Below are positions 27,214-36,244 of a DNA stretch of 64,000 nt, piece after piece. The notes below the pieces were generated by a model. The model did no database searches, was not told the DNA's origin, and saw only the letters and a program-made list of their open reading frames with translations. Source of the DNA: UBA5078 sp051252515 (GTDB lineage Bacteria; Pseudomonadota; Gammaproteobacteria; Pseudomonadales; Pseudohongiellaceae); contig JBPOFS010000005.1 in NCBI GenBank assembly GCA_051252515.1, positions 1 through 64,000 of the forward strand, given 5' to 3'. Made by a program: the position numbers and the translations under genes. The number at the start of each line of letters is the position of its first letter. Position 1 is the first letter of the stretch.

Positions 27214-28019
27214 TGAACAAACCGGCCTATAACAAACAACTCAGTAACCACTCCAGTGTCTTGAGCATGATCCTGGGGCTATGTGTTTTATGGACTTCAT
27301 TTGCGGTGGCACAAGACAACGACACGCCGGCCAACCAACAAGCCGTTATTGAGATAGTGCGTTTGCAACACCGTGATCCTGATGTGGTGCGTGAAGCCCT
27401 CGCCCCGCATTTGGACCCCCGTGGGTCAATCAGTCAAATCGACCATAACTTGATTATCAGCACCTCACGAGCCAATTTAAGCGCACTCGAGGACTTAATC
27501 GCCGAAATAGACGTGCCATTGAAGCAGTTACTGGTGCGAGTGGATTTCAATTATGGCGGCAGCAATGTTCAAACCCAAAGCGATGGCAGCACTCTCAATA
27601 GCATCAGTACCGATGACGTGCGCGAACACCCCGTGCAAAGCTTATTAGTCACCGAAGGCGAATTTGCTTATTTTAATCGTCGCCTTGCAACTCCTAGCAC
27701 TAATGTCGCCTTTGGCCCGTTTGGCTTGCAGCTACAACAAGACAACGCCAGTGCCGAACAAAGCTTTACGGTGCAGGCACGCATGCAAGGTGAGCAAATC
27801 GCACTGACCGTCGCCATGTCCCAATCCTTTACTGGTGACTCCATCGAACCCAGTCTCAGTCAAGCGCTACAAACAGCGCTCACCATTGACCAGAATCGTT
27901 GGGTGCCTCTTAACCCCAGCCCTTCATTTGCACAGTTTGGCGATGATCAAACAAGCTTTGCGACATCGAACTCATCGTCAGAGGATGTGTTAGCCGTTCG
28001 TGTAGAGCTAATGCCTTAA
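27213..28019 (+). CDS. Exported protein with a secretin N-domain-like region, function unknown
   Basis: A 268-aa protein with an N-terminal hydrophobic signal (residues about 17-33, ending FAVAQD). Residues about 43-110 read like a secretin short N (NolW/N1-type) domain. They carry the pattern VIEIVRLQHRDPDVVREAL, then NLIISTSRANLSALEDLIAEID, then QLLVRVDF. Such domains form the periplasmic vestibule of type II/IV secretins, but no beta-barrel secretin domain follows. The remainder is Ser/Gln-rich and unrecognised. TAATG overlap with roxA implies co-translation. I infer a periplasmic or outer-membrane-associated protein; the name and partner are unknown. Confidence 0.7.
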   Translation: MNKPAYNKQLSNHSSVLSMILGLCVLWTSFAVAQDNDTPANQQAVIEIVRLQHRDPDVVREALAPHLDPRGSISQIDHNLIISTSRANLSALEDLIAEIDVPLKQLLVRVDFNYGGSNVQTQSDGSTLNSISTDDVREHPVQSLLVTEGEFAYFNRRLATPSTNVAFGPFGLQLQQDNASAEQSFTVQARMQGEQIALTVAMSQSFTGDSIEPSLSQALQTALTIDQNRWVPLNPSPSFAQFGDDQTSFATSNSSSEDVLAVRVELMP

Positions 28020-28059
28020 GCCCCACGCTTATTCCATTCTTGCCCATTGAGCATCGCAA

Positions 28060-29373
28060 ATGCGTTCCCATTTTATTGAAACACTCCCCTATGAACGTGA
28101 CTCGGCGCTACTACTGCGCCGTTTAAGTCCATTGACCGGCTTGGTGTTCATCGATAGCGGCATGGGGAAAGACGCTAACGCCCGCTACGATATTCTCAGT
28201 GCATTGCCCGATGCCGTGCTGGAATGCGCTGAAGATAAAACAGTCCTCGTGACAGGCTCAGAGCGCACCCCTGTAGCAGGCGATTACTATAGCGCCCTGC
28301 AATCACTGCTGGCCGAGTACGCGCCTGCATCCCCTCTTCCTGCTCCATTGGCGGTCTTACCGTTCGTGGGCGGCGCCATCGGGTATCTAGCCTACGATAA
28401 TACGGCACGCATTGGGATTTACACTTGGGCCATCGTCGTCGACCATCACACACAGCGCACGACTCTTTTCGCCTTAGAGAACTGTAGCGATGCGCGTTTA
28501 CGAAGTGTTCAGCAATGCCTTTCGAGCACACTTGCTGAGGTGCCAGTCTTTGCTTTGCAGCAGCCGTTCACATCGAACTTCTCTCAAAGCGAGTATCAAC
28601 AAGCTTTTACACGCATCCAAGACTATATCCATGCCGGGGATTGCTATCAGGTCAATCTCGCGCAGCGCTTTCAAACCGAGTTCTCAGGCAATCCCTTAGC
28701 GGCCTACCTCACTCTACGCCAATCCATACACTGTCCTTTTGCCGGCTATATCGACACACCCAATGGGGCCGTGCTGAGCTTTTCACCCGAGCGCTTTTTA
28801 AAGGTGCATGAGCAAAGAGTCTTAACACAACCGATCAAGGGGACACGCCCACGCTCGGATGACCCAGAACAAGATCACGCTTTGGCTCAGGCCTTATTGG
28901 AAAGCCCCAAAGACCGTGCGGAGAATCTCATGATTGTTGATTTGCTGCGCAATGACTTGGGCACGCTTTGTGTCACCGGTTCGGTAAAAGTCGATCAGCT
29001 ATTTGAACTGCACAGCTTCACGAATGTTCATCACTTGATCAGCAGCATCAGCGCTAGATTAGAAGCACCGCACACGGCATTGGATTTACTCAGAAACTGT
29101 TTTCCCGGAGGCTCCATTACAGGGGCTCCCAAGAAGCGGGCGATGGAAATTATTGCGGAGTTGGAACCGGACTCGCGTGAGGTCTACTGTGGGAGTCTTT
29201 TTTATGCGGGCTTCGATGGCAATGTCGATAGCAATATCATGATCCGCACACTGCATTGTGTGCGGAACACGATTTCGTGCTGGGGTGGCGGCGGCATTGT
29301 TGCGGACTCGGATTGTGCGCAAGAGTACCAAGAATGTTTTGACAAAATTAACAATATAATCAAACAATTATAA
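28060..29373 (+). CDS. pabB: Aminodeoxychorismate synthase component I
   Basis: A 437-aa chorismate-utilising enzyme that aminates chorismate to ADC for p-aminobenzoate and folate synthesis. Signature segments are AGDCYQVNLAQRF, QPIKGTRPRSDDPEQD, SPKDRAENLMIVDLLRNDLG and FPGGSITGAPKKRAMEII. The PIKGT Lys motif separates PabB from anthranilate synthase TrpE (PIAGT). It converges on thrH. The glutaminase PabA is not in the window. Confidence 0.93.
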   Translation: MRSHFIETLPYERDSALLLRRLSPLTGLVFIDSGMGKDANARYDILSALPDAVLECAEDKTVLVTGSERTPVAGDYYSALQSLLAEYAPASPLPAPLAVLPFVGGAIGYLAYDNTARIGIYTWAIVVDHHTQRTTLFALENCSDARLRSVQQCLSSTLAEVPVFALQQPFTSNFSQSEYQQAFTRIQDYIHAGDCYQVNLAQRFQTEFSGNPLAAYLTLRQSIHCPFAGYIDTPNGAVLSFSPERFLKVHEQRVLTQPIKGTRPRSDDPEQDHALAQALLESPKDRAENLMIVDLLRNDLGTLCVTGSVKVDQLFELHSFTNVHHLISSISARLEAPHTALDLLRNCFPGGSITGAPKKRAMEIIAELEPDSREVYCGSLFYAGFDGNVDSNIMIRTLHCVRNTISCWGGGGIVADSDCAQEYQECFDKINNIIKQL

Positions 29374-29390
29374 AGCCAACCTAAAGTCAA

Positions 29391-30008
29391 TTATTCCGCG
29401 ATATCGCGATCACTACCCTTCGCAAATTCTTTCTGTAGGTCAGTATATTCAGTCACCGACACAAACTGAGAAAACTCAGCAATGACGTTTTCAGGCGCTT
29501 TGAATAACACACCCAAATCCGCTTCAGACAACATCGTCGTGTCATTATAGGAATCGCCAGCGGCCATAACGCGGTAGTTCAAGGCATGGAAAGCCTTTAC
29601 ACACTGACGCTTAGGATCTTTCTGACGCAACTTATAATCGACAACATTGCCTTTTTCGTCACTGATCAAGCGGTGACAAAATAGTGTGGGGAAACCCAGT
29701 TGACGCATCAATGGCTGTGAAAACTCATAGAAAGTGTCCGACAGAATCACAACCTGAAAGCGTTCTCTTAACCAATCGACAAACTCCCTGGCACCAGGCA
29801 TGGGGCTCATCTCAGCAATCACCGCCTGAATATCAGGCAATCCAAGCTTATGTTCTGCCAGCAAGCGCAAGCGCTGCTTCATAAGCACATCATAGTCAGG
29901 AATGTCGCGGGTCGTCGCGCGCAATTCATCAATTCCAGTTCGTTCAGCAAAGCCGATCCAAATTTCTGGAACCAACACCCCTTCAAGATCAAGACATACA
30001 ACTTCCAA
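29391..30008 (-). CDS. thrH: ThrH: bifunctional phosphoserine phosphatase / homoserine phosphotransferase
   Basis: A HAD-family enzyme of about 205 aa. The start segment VVCLDLEGVLVPEIW and FQVVILSDTFYEFSQPLMRQLG follow Pseudomonas aeruginosa ThrH, which has both phosphoserine phosphatase and phosphoserine:homoserine phosphotransferase activity. I chose the TTG at 30008: AAGGGG lies 7 bases upstream and the alignment to ThrH begins there. A GTG at 30026 is also possible. HAD motif IV (AAGDSYNDTTML) is intact. It probably serves serine or threonine supply. Confidence 0.9.
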   Translation of the reverse strand: MEVVCLDLEGVLVPEIWIGFAERTGIDELRATTRDIPDYDVLMKQRLRLLAEHKLGLPDIQAVIAEMSPMPGAREFVDWLRERFQVVILSDTFYEFSQPLMRQLGFPTLFCHRLISDEKGNVVDYKLRQKDPKRQCVKAFHALNYRVMAAGDSYNDTTMLSEADLGVLFKAPENVIAEFSQFVSVTEYTDLQKEFAKGSDRDIAE

Positions 30009-30171
30009 CGCAATTCCCCTTGTCACAGGCTAGTGTAAAAGCGAGTAAATGTACCCACATCCGTACCCCTATGCAAGGCAAGCGACTGTTTACCCACACG
30101 CTTAAATCGTAGAGAATGCCTCGCATACAGCAAATATCACGCTAAAGCCCACTCTTCTATGCGACGAATTT

Positions 30172-30903
30172 ATGATAACCACGCAAAACATCGATGCCAT
30201 AAACACTGAATTTGAGTCTCTAGAACCCAAGCAAATCCTCAAACGAATCTTAGCCGATATCGATAATATCGCCATCTCGTTTAGCGGTGCAGAAGACGTC
30301 GCACTCGTGGTCATGGCTTGGAAGATCAATAAACAGGTTAAAGTATTCAGCCTTGATACCGGCCGCCTGCCCCCTGAAACCATGCGTTTTCTTGAACAGG
30401 TACGTAAACAGTACAACATCGATATTGAGTTTTTGAGCCCAGATGCTGTCGCTTTAGAGGCGTTTACGCGCAAGAAAGGCTTATTTAGCTTCTTTGAGGA
30501 TGGCCATGAAGAATGTTGCGGCATTCGCAAAATTGCGCCACTGCGCCGTCATTTATCCGGCTTAGATGCTTGGATTACAGGCCAGCGGAAAGATCAAAGC
30601 CCAACACGTAGTAATGTGCCGGTGGCGCAGATCGACAAGGCGTTTTCCTCGCCAGAGAAACCCCTGTTGAAGTTCAACCCTTTTGCCAATTGGACGTCAA
30701 AGCAGGTCTGGGAGTACATCCGTATGTTCGATGTGCCCTATAACACGCTGCACGACCAAGGCTATATCAGCATTGGCTGTGAACCCTGTACTAAGCCGAT
30801 TGGCCCTAACCAGCATGAGCGCGAGGGTCGTTGGTGGTGGGAAGAAGCCACAGCGAAAGAATGTGGGCTCCATAAGCCTGGTGTTATAGCGACAGATCAA
30901 TAA
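30172..30903 (+). CDS. cysH: Adenylylsulfate (APS/PAPS) reductase CysH
   Basis: A 243-aa enzyme reducing activated sulfate to sulfite with thioredoxin. The cysteine pairs CC at 115-116 and CEPC at 203-206 that bind a [4Fe-4S] cluster are present, marking the APS-reductase type rather than the cluster-free E. coli PAPS reductase. The P-loop-like ISFSGAEDVAL (36-46), the LDTGRLPPET motif and the GQRKDQSPTR arginine loop are also seen. It is convergent with cysB, its expected activator. Trx reductase is in the window. Confidence 0.94.
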   Translation: MITTQNIDAINTEFESLEPKQILKRILADIDNIAISFSGAEDVALVVMAWKINKQVKVFSLDTGRLPPETMRFLEQVRKQYNIDIEFLSPDAVALEAFTRKKGLFSFFEDGHEECCGIRKIAPLRRHLSGLDAWITGQRKDQSPTRSNVPVAQIDKAFSSPEKPLLKFNPFANWTSKQVWEYIRMFDVPYNTLHDQGYISIGCEPCTKPIGPNQHEREGRWWWEEATAKECGLHKPGVIATDQ

Positions 30904-30906
30904 CGC

Positions 30907-31884
30907 TTAACGCAGTACCGGAATAGTGGCATCGGCAAATAATTGATCGACCTCATACTGAGATCCACAGGCTTGCGCATTGGCCACTAGCTCTTCGGTC
31001 ATATGCGGTGCAAATAAGGCGATAAAGTCCATCATAAAATGCCGGAGGAAAGCGCCACGGCGAAACCCAATGCGCGTGGTGCTATAGGCAAATAAATGAC
31101 TGACATCGACAGAGACCAAATCGGTATCTTTGCTTTCATCATAGGCCATGCTCGCCACAATCCCGATGCCAACACCAAGGCGCACATAAGTCTTAATGAC
31201 ATCGGCATCGGCGGCAGTCACGACTACTTTGGGCTCTAAGTCTTGCGCACTAAAGGCTTCATCTAATTTTCCACGCCCCGTAAACCCCGACACATAGGTG
31301 ACAATAGGGTATTGCGCTATATCAGCAAGACTAACGCGCTCGATCTTCAATAGCGGGTGCCCTGCAGGAAGTAGCAACACACGGTTCCAGCGATAACAGG
31401 GCATCATCACAAGATCCCCTACTAATTCCATCGACTCGGTGGCAATGGCGAAATCGGCCGCCCCACGGGCTGCCATCTCGGCGATCTGCAATGGTGTCCC
31501 TTGGTGCATATGCAAAGACACCTCAGGGTAACGCAAGACAAACTGACTAATCACAGACGGCAATACATACCGCGACTGGGTATGGGTTGTTGCGATAGAG
31601 AGACTTCCGGCACTATCACTGCTGTACTCTTGCGCGATTTGGCGAATATTGTCGACACGTAACAAGACCTCGCCCGCCGCTTCGAGAATTTTCTCGCCTG
31701 CCGCTGTAAGCCCTGTTAAGTGCTTACCGCTGCGAACAAAGATCTGCACGCCAAGCTCTTGCTCTAGCTGTAAAATCTGCTTACTGATGCCCGGTTGTGA
31801 GGTATAGAGACTTTGCGCGGCGGCAGACACGTTCATACCGCGACGCGCCACTTCCCACACATAACGCAGTTGCTGTAACTTCAT
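30907..31884 (-). CDS. cysB: LysR-type regulator CysB
   Basis: A 325-aa transcription activator of cysteine and sulfate-assimilation genes, induced by N-acetylserine. The N-terminal winged HTH MKLQQLRYVWEVARRGMNVSAAA with TSQPGISKQILQLEQELG is CysB-specific. The effector domain starts near residue 90 (LSIATTHTQSRYVLP). It shares its terminus with cysH, as in Pseudomonas, and lies just downstream of the 5'-nucleotidase gene. Confidence 0.95.
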   Translation of the reverse strand: MKLQQLRYVWEVARRGMNVSAAAQSLYTSQPGISKQILQLEQELGVQIFVRSGKHLTGLTAAGEKILEAAGEVLLRVDNIRQIAQEYSSDSAGSLSIATTHTQSRYVLPSVISQFVLRYPEVSLHMHQGTPLQIAEMAARGAADFAIATESMELVGDLVMMPCYRWNRVLLLPAGHPLLKIERVSLADIAQYPIVTYVSGFTGRGKLDEAFSAQDLEPKVVVTAADADVIKTYVRLGVGIGIVASMAYDESKDTDLVSVDVSHLFAYSTTRIGFRRGAFLRHFMMDFIALFAPHMTEELVANAQACGSQYEVDQLFADATIPVLR

Positions 31885-31899
31885 TGCCCTACTCCATCA

Positions 31900-32823
31900 T
31901 TACGCATCATGCGCTTTATCAGCGGGTAAAGAATTAGCGACCCCATTAGGGACATGCCCAGTGGCCACATGGCTACGCGCGGAATCGCAATGAGCCTCTT
32001 GGTCATCGAAAAACACGTCCGCATCATAGGCATTGAGAAATGCGCCTTTGTCCATTCCCCCCAAAAACAGGGATTCATCGATGCGAATATTCCATGCTCG
32101 TAATGTTTTCACCACTCGTTCATGAGTAGGTGCCGAGCGCGCTGTGACAAGACATGTGCGGATTGGAGACTCCCCTGGGGCGAACTCCATTTGCAGTTGT
32201 TGCAAGGCCGCTAGGAATGGTTTGAAAGGGCCACCCGATAATGGCTGATTGGCGGCGAGTCTCTCGCTGGCCGTGAACGCTTCAAGACCACTGGCTTTAT
32301 AGATTTTTTCGGCTTCATCGGAGAACAGCACAGCGTCGCCGTCAAAGGCGAATTTCAATTGCCCCTCATGAGAGGATTTTTTCTGCGAAGGCAAGATGGT
32401 CGCAGCCGCAATGCCACGCTCCAAAGCGTGGCGTACATCGCTTCCGTCTGTCGATAAAAAGAGATGGCAATTAAAGGCAGCAATATAGCGATACGGACTA
32501 TCACCGCCACAAAACGCAGCACGCGTAATATTAAGACCATAGTGGCTAATCGAGTTGAAGACTCGCAGACCCGTATCGGCACTATTACGCGACAGTAAAA
32601 TTACCTCGACACGAGAATCATTGATGAGCGTATTGAGACTCAACAGTTTGTTGACCAAGCCGAATGCATCCCCAGGTGCCAAAGGCTCTTCTTCATGGGA
32701 GATTTGATATTGTTGATAGGCCTCTAGCCCTTGCTCCTCAAAGACTTTATGGCTGTCACTGAGGTCAAACAAAGCGCGTGATGAAATCGCTATGACCAAC
32801 TTTTCTACTTTGGCATCCTTCAT
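31900..32823 (-). CDS. 5'-nucleotidase (cytosolic NT5C1-like family)
   Basis: A 307-aa protein of the 5'-nucleotidase family PF06189, which dephosphorylates nucleoside monophosphates such as AMP. It starts MKDAKVEKLVIAISSRALFDL; the upstream open frame does not resemble the family. Typical are EVILLSRNSADTGLRVFNSI, FAFDGDAVLFSDEAEKIY (the HAD-like Asp motif) and LFLGGMDKGAFLNAYDADVFFDDQ near the end. The gene is 15 bases from cysB and divergent from the patatin gene. Confidence 0.88.
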   Translation of the reverse strand: MKDAKVEKLVIAISSRALFDLSDSHKVFEEQGLEAYQQYQISHEEEPLAPGDAFGLVNKLLSLNTLINDSRVEVILLSRNSADTGLRVFNSISHYGLNITRAAFCGGDSPYRYIAAFNCHLFLSTDGSDVRHALERGIAAATILPSQKKSSHEGQLKFAFDGDAVLFSDEAEKIYKASGLEAFTASERLAANQPLSGGPFKPFLAALQQLQMEFAPGESPIRTCLVTARSAPTHERVVKTLRAWNIRIDESLFLGGMDKGAFLNAYDADVFFDDQEAHCDSARSHVATGHVPNGVANSLPADKAHDA

Positions 32824-33009
32824 GGTATTGCTCACACCTTGCGTATCGAAAAATCTATTAGCGGGCGCAAGCCCGACAGAAACAACAGTATAGTGCATTC
32901 TATCGCGTCATTAGTGGAGAAAATCCCTAAAAACCATAGCATTGAATCGCGCAGCAACGCTAAACTTCGCGCCAAGCAACCCTTTGCAGTCCAACTATTG
33001 AGTGTTTCC

Positions 33010-34143
33010 ATGTCAAGCAAGCAGGACCCTGAAAAATTAGCCCTCGTGCTCTCCGGTGGCGGAGCTCGTGCAGCTTATCAAGTTGGCGTATTACGTGCTG
33101 TTGCAAACCTCCTGCCTCGACACTCAAGCAACCCCTTCCATATTATTACCGGCGCTTCGGCTGGAGCACTTAACGCAGCCTCCATCGCTAGTAATGCTCA
33201 GCGACTGCGTACCGGTGTGCGCGCACTCGAGTATGTGTGGCGCAACATTAGCAGCGAACAGGTCTATAAACTCGATTCAACAAGCGTGCTGGGCAATGCC
33301 TCTAATTGGATATTGTCGTTTCTAAGGAACCGACGACGAGACACTCCTACATCCCTTTTGAACAATGAGCCCCTCGAGCTGCTGCTGAGCAAAGTAATTA
33401 AATTCGATCGCGTACAACGCGCGATTGATGCGGGACACTTAGAGGCACTTGCAGTGACAGCCTCTGGTTATACAAGCGGCGAGTCCGTGTCGTTTTACCA
33501 AGGCATCGACTCCATGCACAATTGGGAACACCCTCATCGCGTGGGCATACGCACTCAATTGAGCGTAGAACACCTGATGGCATCCACTGCACTGCCGGCA
33601 TTGTTCCCTGCCGTGAAGATAAATCGTGAATATTTTGGTGATGGCGCGATTCGCCAATTAGCGCCCTTGAGCCCAGCAATACATTTAGGGGCCGACCGGA
33701 TCTTTGCAATAGGGGTGAGCAGCAAGGCCCCATGTCCTGAGAAAGGGGCAAACCCGCTGCATCCGTCTCTTACGCAAATTCTGTCGCATATCCTCAATAG
33801 CGCCTTTGTCGACACCCTTACCAATGACGTCGAAATCCTGCAGCGTTATAACAAGATGGTGCCATTGATTCCGCAGGAAATGGCCGATGCCGACAGAGCC
33901 TTGCGCCTGCGCCCTATTCACCTGCTTGAAGTCTCCCCTAGCGAAAACCTCAACAGTATCGCCTCGGAGTATTTTGAGGATATGCCTCGTGCGTTAAAGC
34001 TATTCATTCGTGATGCGGGCTCAAGCTCAATGCTCAGCCTTTTGATGTTTGAAAAATCCTATACATCACGCCTAATCGATCTTGGTTATGCCGATGCCTT
34101 AGAGAAGGAAGCCGAGATTATGGAGTTTTTCAAGACTTCCTAA
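33010..34143 (+). CDS. Patatin-like phospholipase
   Basis: A 377-aa Ser-Asp dyad hydrolase. The oxyanion motif SGGGARAAYQVGVLRA, nucleophile GASAGALNA (GxSxG) and catalytic Asp in FGDGAIRQLAPLSPAIHLGA are all present. The ATG at 33010 (MSSKQDPE) lies directly before the domain. The open frame runs further upstream, but that part is basic and unrelated. Bacterial patatins act as phospholipases A in lipid turnover or as toxins. This one has no signal peptide, so it is probably a housekeeping cytoplasmic or membrane-surface enzyme. Confidence 0.9.
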   Translation: MSSKQDPEKLALVLSGGGARAAYQVGVLRAVANLLPRHSSNPFHIITGASAGALNAASIASNAQRLRTGVRALEYVWRNISSEQVYKLDSTSVLGNASNWILSFLRNRRRDTPTSLLNNEPLELLLSKVIKFDRVQRAIDAGHLEALAVTASGYTSGESVSFYQGIDSMHNWEHPHRVGIRTQLSVEHLMASTALPALFPAVKINREYFGDGAIRQLAPLSPAIHLGADRIFAIGVSSKAPCPEKGANPLHPSLTQILSHILNSAFVDTLTNDVEILQRYNKMVPLIPQEMADADRALRLRPIHLLEVSPSENLNSIASEYFEDMPRALKLFIRDAGSSSMLSLLMFEKSYTSRLIDLGYADALEKEAEIMEFFKTS

Positions 34144-34156
34144 AGGCCCAACGTCC

Positions 34157-34801
34157 CTATGCCTCAGGCGCAATTGAGCACTTCAGGCCCAATCCTCCAA
34201 TGCCGCAATAACCATCAGGGTTCTTTGCCAGATACTGCTGATGGTAATCCTCAGCGTAATAGAAGGTCTCTAAAAGCTTTATCTCGGTAGTGATATCCCC
34301 ATGCCCCGCCTCGCTCAAGGCATTCTGAAACTGACGAGCACTGGCTTCGGTCAACTTAAGCTGTGCCTCAGTACTTGGGTAAATAGCCGATCGATACTGG
34401 GTCCCTTGATCATGGCCCTGACGCATGCCTTGAGTGGGATTATGAGATTCCCAGAAAACCTCTAAAAGTCGCGCATAAGAAAGCTTGCTAGGGTCGAAGA
34501 ATACCGCCACCACTTCTGTGTGCCCCGTCATGCCACTGCAGACTTCCTCGTAACTAGGGTTTGGCGTTATTCCGCCTGCGTAACCTACGGCAGTGCTGTA
34601 GACCCCTTCTAACCTCCAGAACACCCGCTCAGCGCCCCAAAAACAGCCCAGTGCGAACACAGCCCGTTCGATCCCTTCGGGCATAGGCTCGGTCAATGGA
34701 TTACCGTTAACGAAGTGTTTGTCATTAACGGGCACTGCCTCTTTTCGGCCTGGAAGAGCGGAGTCTTGAGTCGGAAGCGTTAGAGGTTTTGTACTGAACA
34801 T
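34157..34801 (-). CDS. msrA: Peptide methionine sulfoxide reductase MsrA
   Basis: A 214-aa repair enzyme that reduces Met-S-sulfoxide with thioredoxin. The catalytic motif GCFWGAERVFW lies near residue 52, with recycling cysteines in NPDGYCGIGGLGLKC at the C-terminus. The N-terminal extension of about 45 residues is as in E. coli MsrA (212 aa). It converges on the patatin gene. Confidence 0.96.
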   Translation of the reverse strand: MFSTKPLTLPTQDSALPGRKEAVPVNDKHFVNGNPLTEPMPEGIERAVFALGCFWGAERVFWRLEGVYSTAVGYAGGITPNPSYEEVCSGMTGHTEVVAVFFDPSKLSYARLLEVFWESHNPTQGMRQGHDQGTQYRSAIYPSTEAQLKLTEASARQFQNALSEAGHGDITTEIKLLETFYYAEDYHQQYLAKNPDGYCGIGGLGLKCSIAPEA

Positions 34802-35015
34802 ATTAAGAGTCCTAGTTGAGATCTAAAATTTGCCTCAAACGCATAGAATATGAGGCTTGCAGTGGCAGTCAGAATTCTTGAATCATGGGGGGCAATAGTG
34901 CATTATCGCACCCTTAAAATAGACCCTATAAGCGCATGTGGCACTACCATGCCACAAGATTATACCCCTCGCTAGGGAATGCTGCACAATGGCGAAACGG
35001 TCTAAACATCATCTA

Positions 35016-35034
35016 AAGGAGCGATACGCTCCTT
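35016..35034 (+). promoter_or_regulatory. Perfect hairpin in the leader of argD
   Basis: AAGGAGCG, loop ATA, CGCTCCTT forms a perfect 8-bp stem, 28 bases before the argD ATG. It contains a decoy ribosome-site sequence (AAGGAG) sealed in the stem; the true site AAAGGA follows at 35051. It is not followed by a T run, so a terminator is unlikely. A role in mRNA stability or regulation is possible. Confidence 0.4.
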
Positions 35035-35062
35035 GTTCCAAAGCAGATTAAAAGGACTCTTC

Positions 35063-36241
35063 ATGCAATCGGCGTTAATGAGCAACTACGGCAACCCTGA
35101 TTTAGAATTCGAACGCGGCCAAGGGTCCTACCTCTACACTCCACAAGGTGAGCGCTACCTTGATTTCACCATGGGGATTGCCGTGAACTGCCTTGGGCAT
35201 TGTCACCCGCATCTCGTGGCCGCCCTGCAAGAGCAATCTACGAAAATTTGGCACAGCTCGAACTTATTTCGTATTCCACAGGCCGAAAAATTAGCGCACA
35301 GACTTGTAGAACACACTTTTGCCGATCGCGTATTTTTCAGTAACTCCGGTACCGAAGCGGTAGAGGCCGGTTTTAAAATGATGCGTCGCTACCATTACAG
35401 TCGTGGAGACAAGGATCGCGTTCGCATCATCGCGCTTTCACAATCGTTCCATGGCCGCACGCTTGCCCCAATCGCGGCCTCGGCCAATCCCTTGCATGTC
35501 GAAGGGTTTCTAACGGGAGACCCTGGGTTTGATCAAGTGCCTTTTGGCGATATTCACGCATTACGCGCCGCCATCACTGATAAAACTGCCGGTATTATCT
35601 TAGAGCCGATTCAAGGGGAAGGCGGCATTCGCTTAACGCCATTTGATTACCTGCTACAAGTACGAGAGCTGTGCGACGAGCTAGGCATTCTACTCATGTT
35701 TGATGAAGTCCAATCCGGTGTGGGCCGCTCTGGCTTTTTATACGCCTATCAAGCATCCGGGATTGCGCCAGACCTACTCGCTTCGGCGAAAGGGCTTGGC
35801 GGTGGTTTCCCTATTGGCGCCGTTTTAGCTAGTGAACGCGTCAGCGCTCCTATGGTGGCGGGAACTCACGGCAGCACTTTCGGCGGCAATCCTTTAGCCA
35901 CAGCAGTCGGCAATGCAGTCCTCGATATTCTAATGGCCCCAGGGTTTCTGCGCACAGCGATGGAGAATGCCGCCTATCTACGTGCTGGAATTGCAAAGCT
36001 TATCGTAGAGTTTCCTAAAGTCCTCGCCGAACAAACTGGCATGGGTTATATGATTGGTCTGCGATGCGAATGCAGTAATACAGACCTACTCGGTGCATTG
36101 AAAGAACGACACCTGCTTGCAGTGAAAGCGGGCAATAACTCTATTCGTTTTCTTCCGGCGCTTAACATTAGCCGCGATGAAATCGATGAAGCACTCACCG
36201 CTCTAAAAGAGGCGTGTGTCGCACTAAGTGTCACAGACTAG
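35063..36241 (+). CDS. argD: Acetylornithine/succinylornithine-type aminotransferase ArgD
   Basis: A 392-aa class-III PLP aminotransferase. The PLP Lys is in SAKGLGGGFPIGAVLAS. The segments FSNSGTEAVEAGFKMMRR and SFHGRTLAPIAAS belong to the acetylornithine aminotransferase group. ATG at 35063 has AAAGGA seven bases upstream; an upstream in-frame ATG at 35033 overlaps a hairpin and lacks a site. It probably serves arginine synthesis, though related AstC/AruC catabolic enzymes cannot be excluded from sequence alone. Confidence 0.85.
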   Translation: MQSALMSNYGNPDLEFERGQGSYLYTPQGERYLDFTMGIAVNCLGHCHPHLVAALQEQSTKIWHSSNLFRIPQAEKLAHRLVEHTFADRVFFSNSGTEAVEAGFKMMRRYHYSRGDKDRVRIIALSQSFHGRTLAPIAASANPLHVEGFLTGDPGFDQVPFGDIHALRAAITDKTAGIILEPIQGEGGIRLTPFDYLLQVRELCDELGILLMFDEVQSGVGRSGFLYAYQASGIAPDLLASAKGLGGGFPIGAVLASERVSAPMVAGTHGSTFGGNPLATAVGNAVLDILMAPGFLRTAMENAAYLRAGIAKLIVEFPKVLAEQTGMGYMIGLRCECSNTDLLGALKERHLLAVKAGNNSIRFLPALNISRDEIDEALTALKEACVALSVTD

Positions 36242-36244
36242 TTT

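Noticed and set aside
34802..35015. ArgR box upstream of argD
   Set aside because: AGAATTCT and a GCCTCA/TGAGGC inverted repeat are present, but neither matches a convincing pair of ARG boxes.
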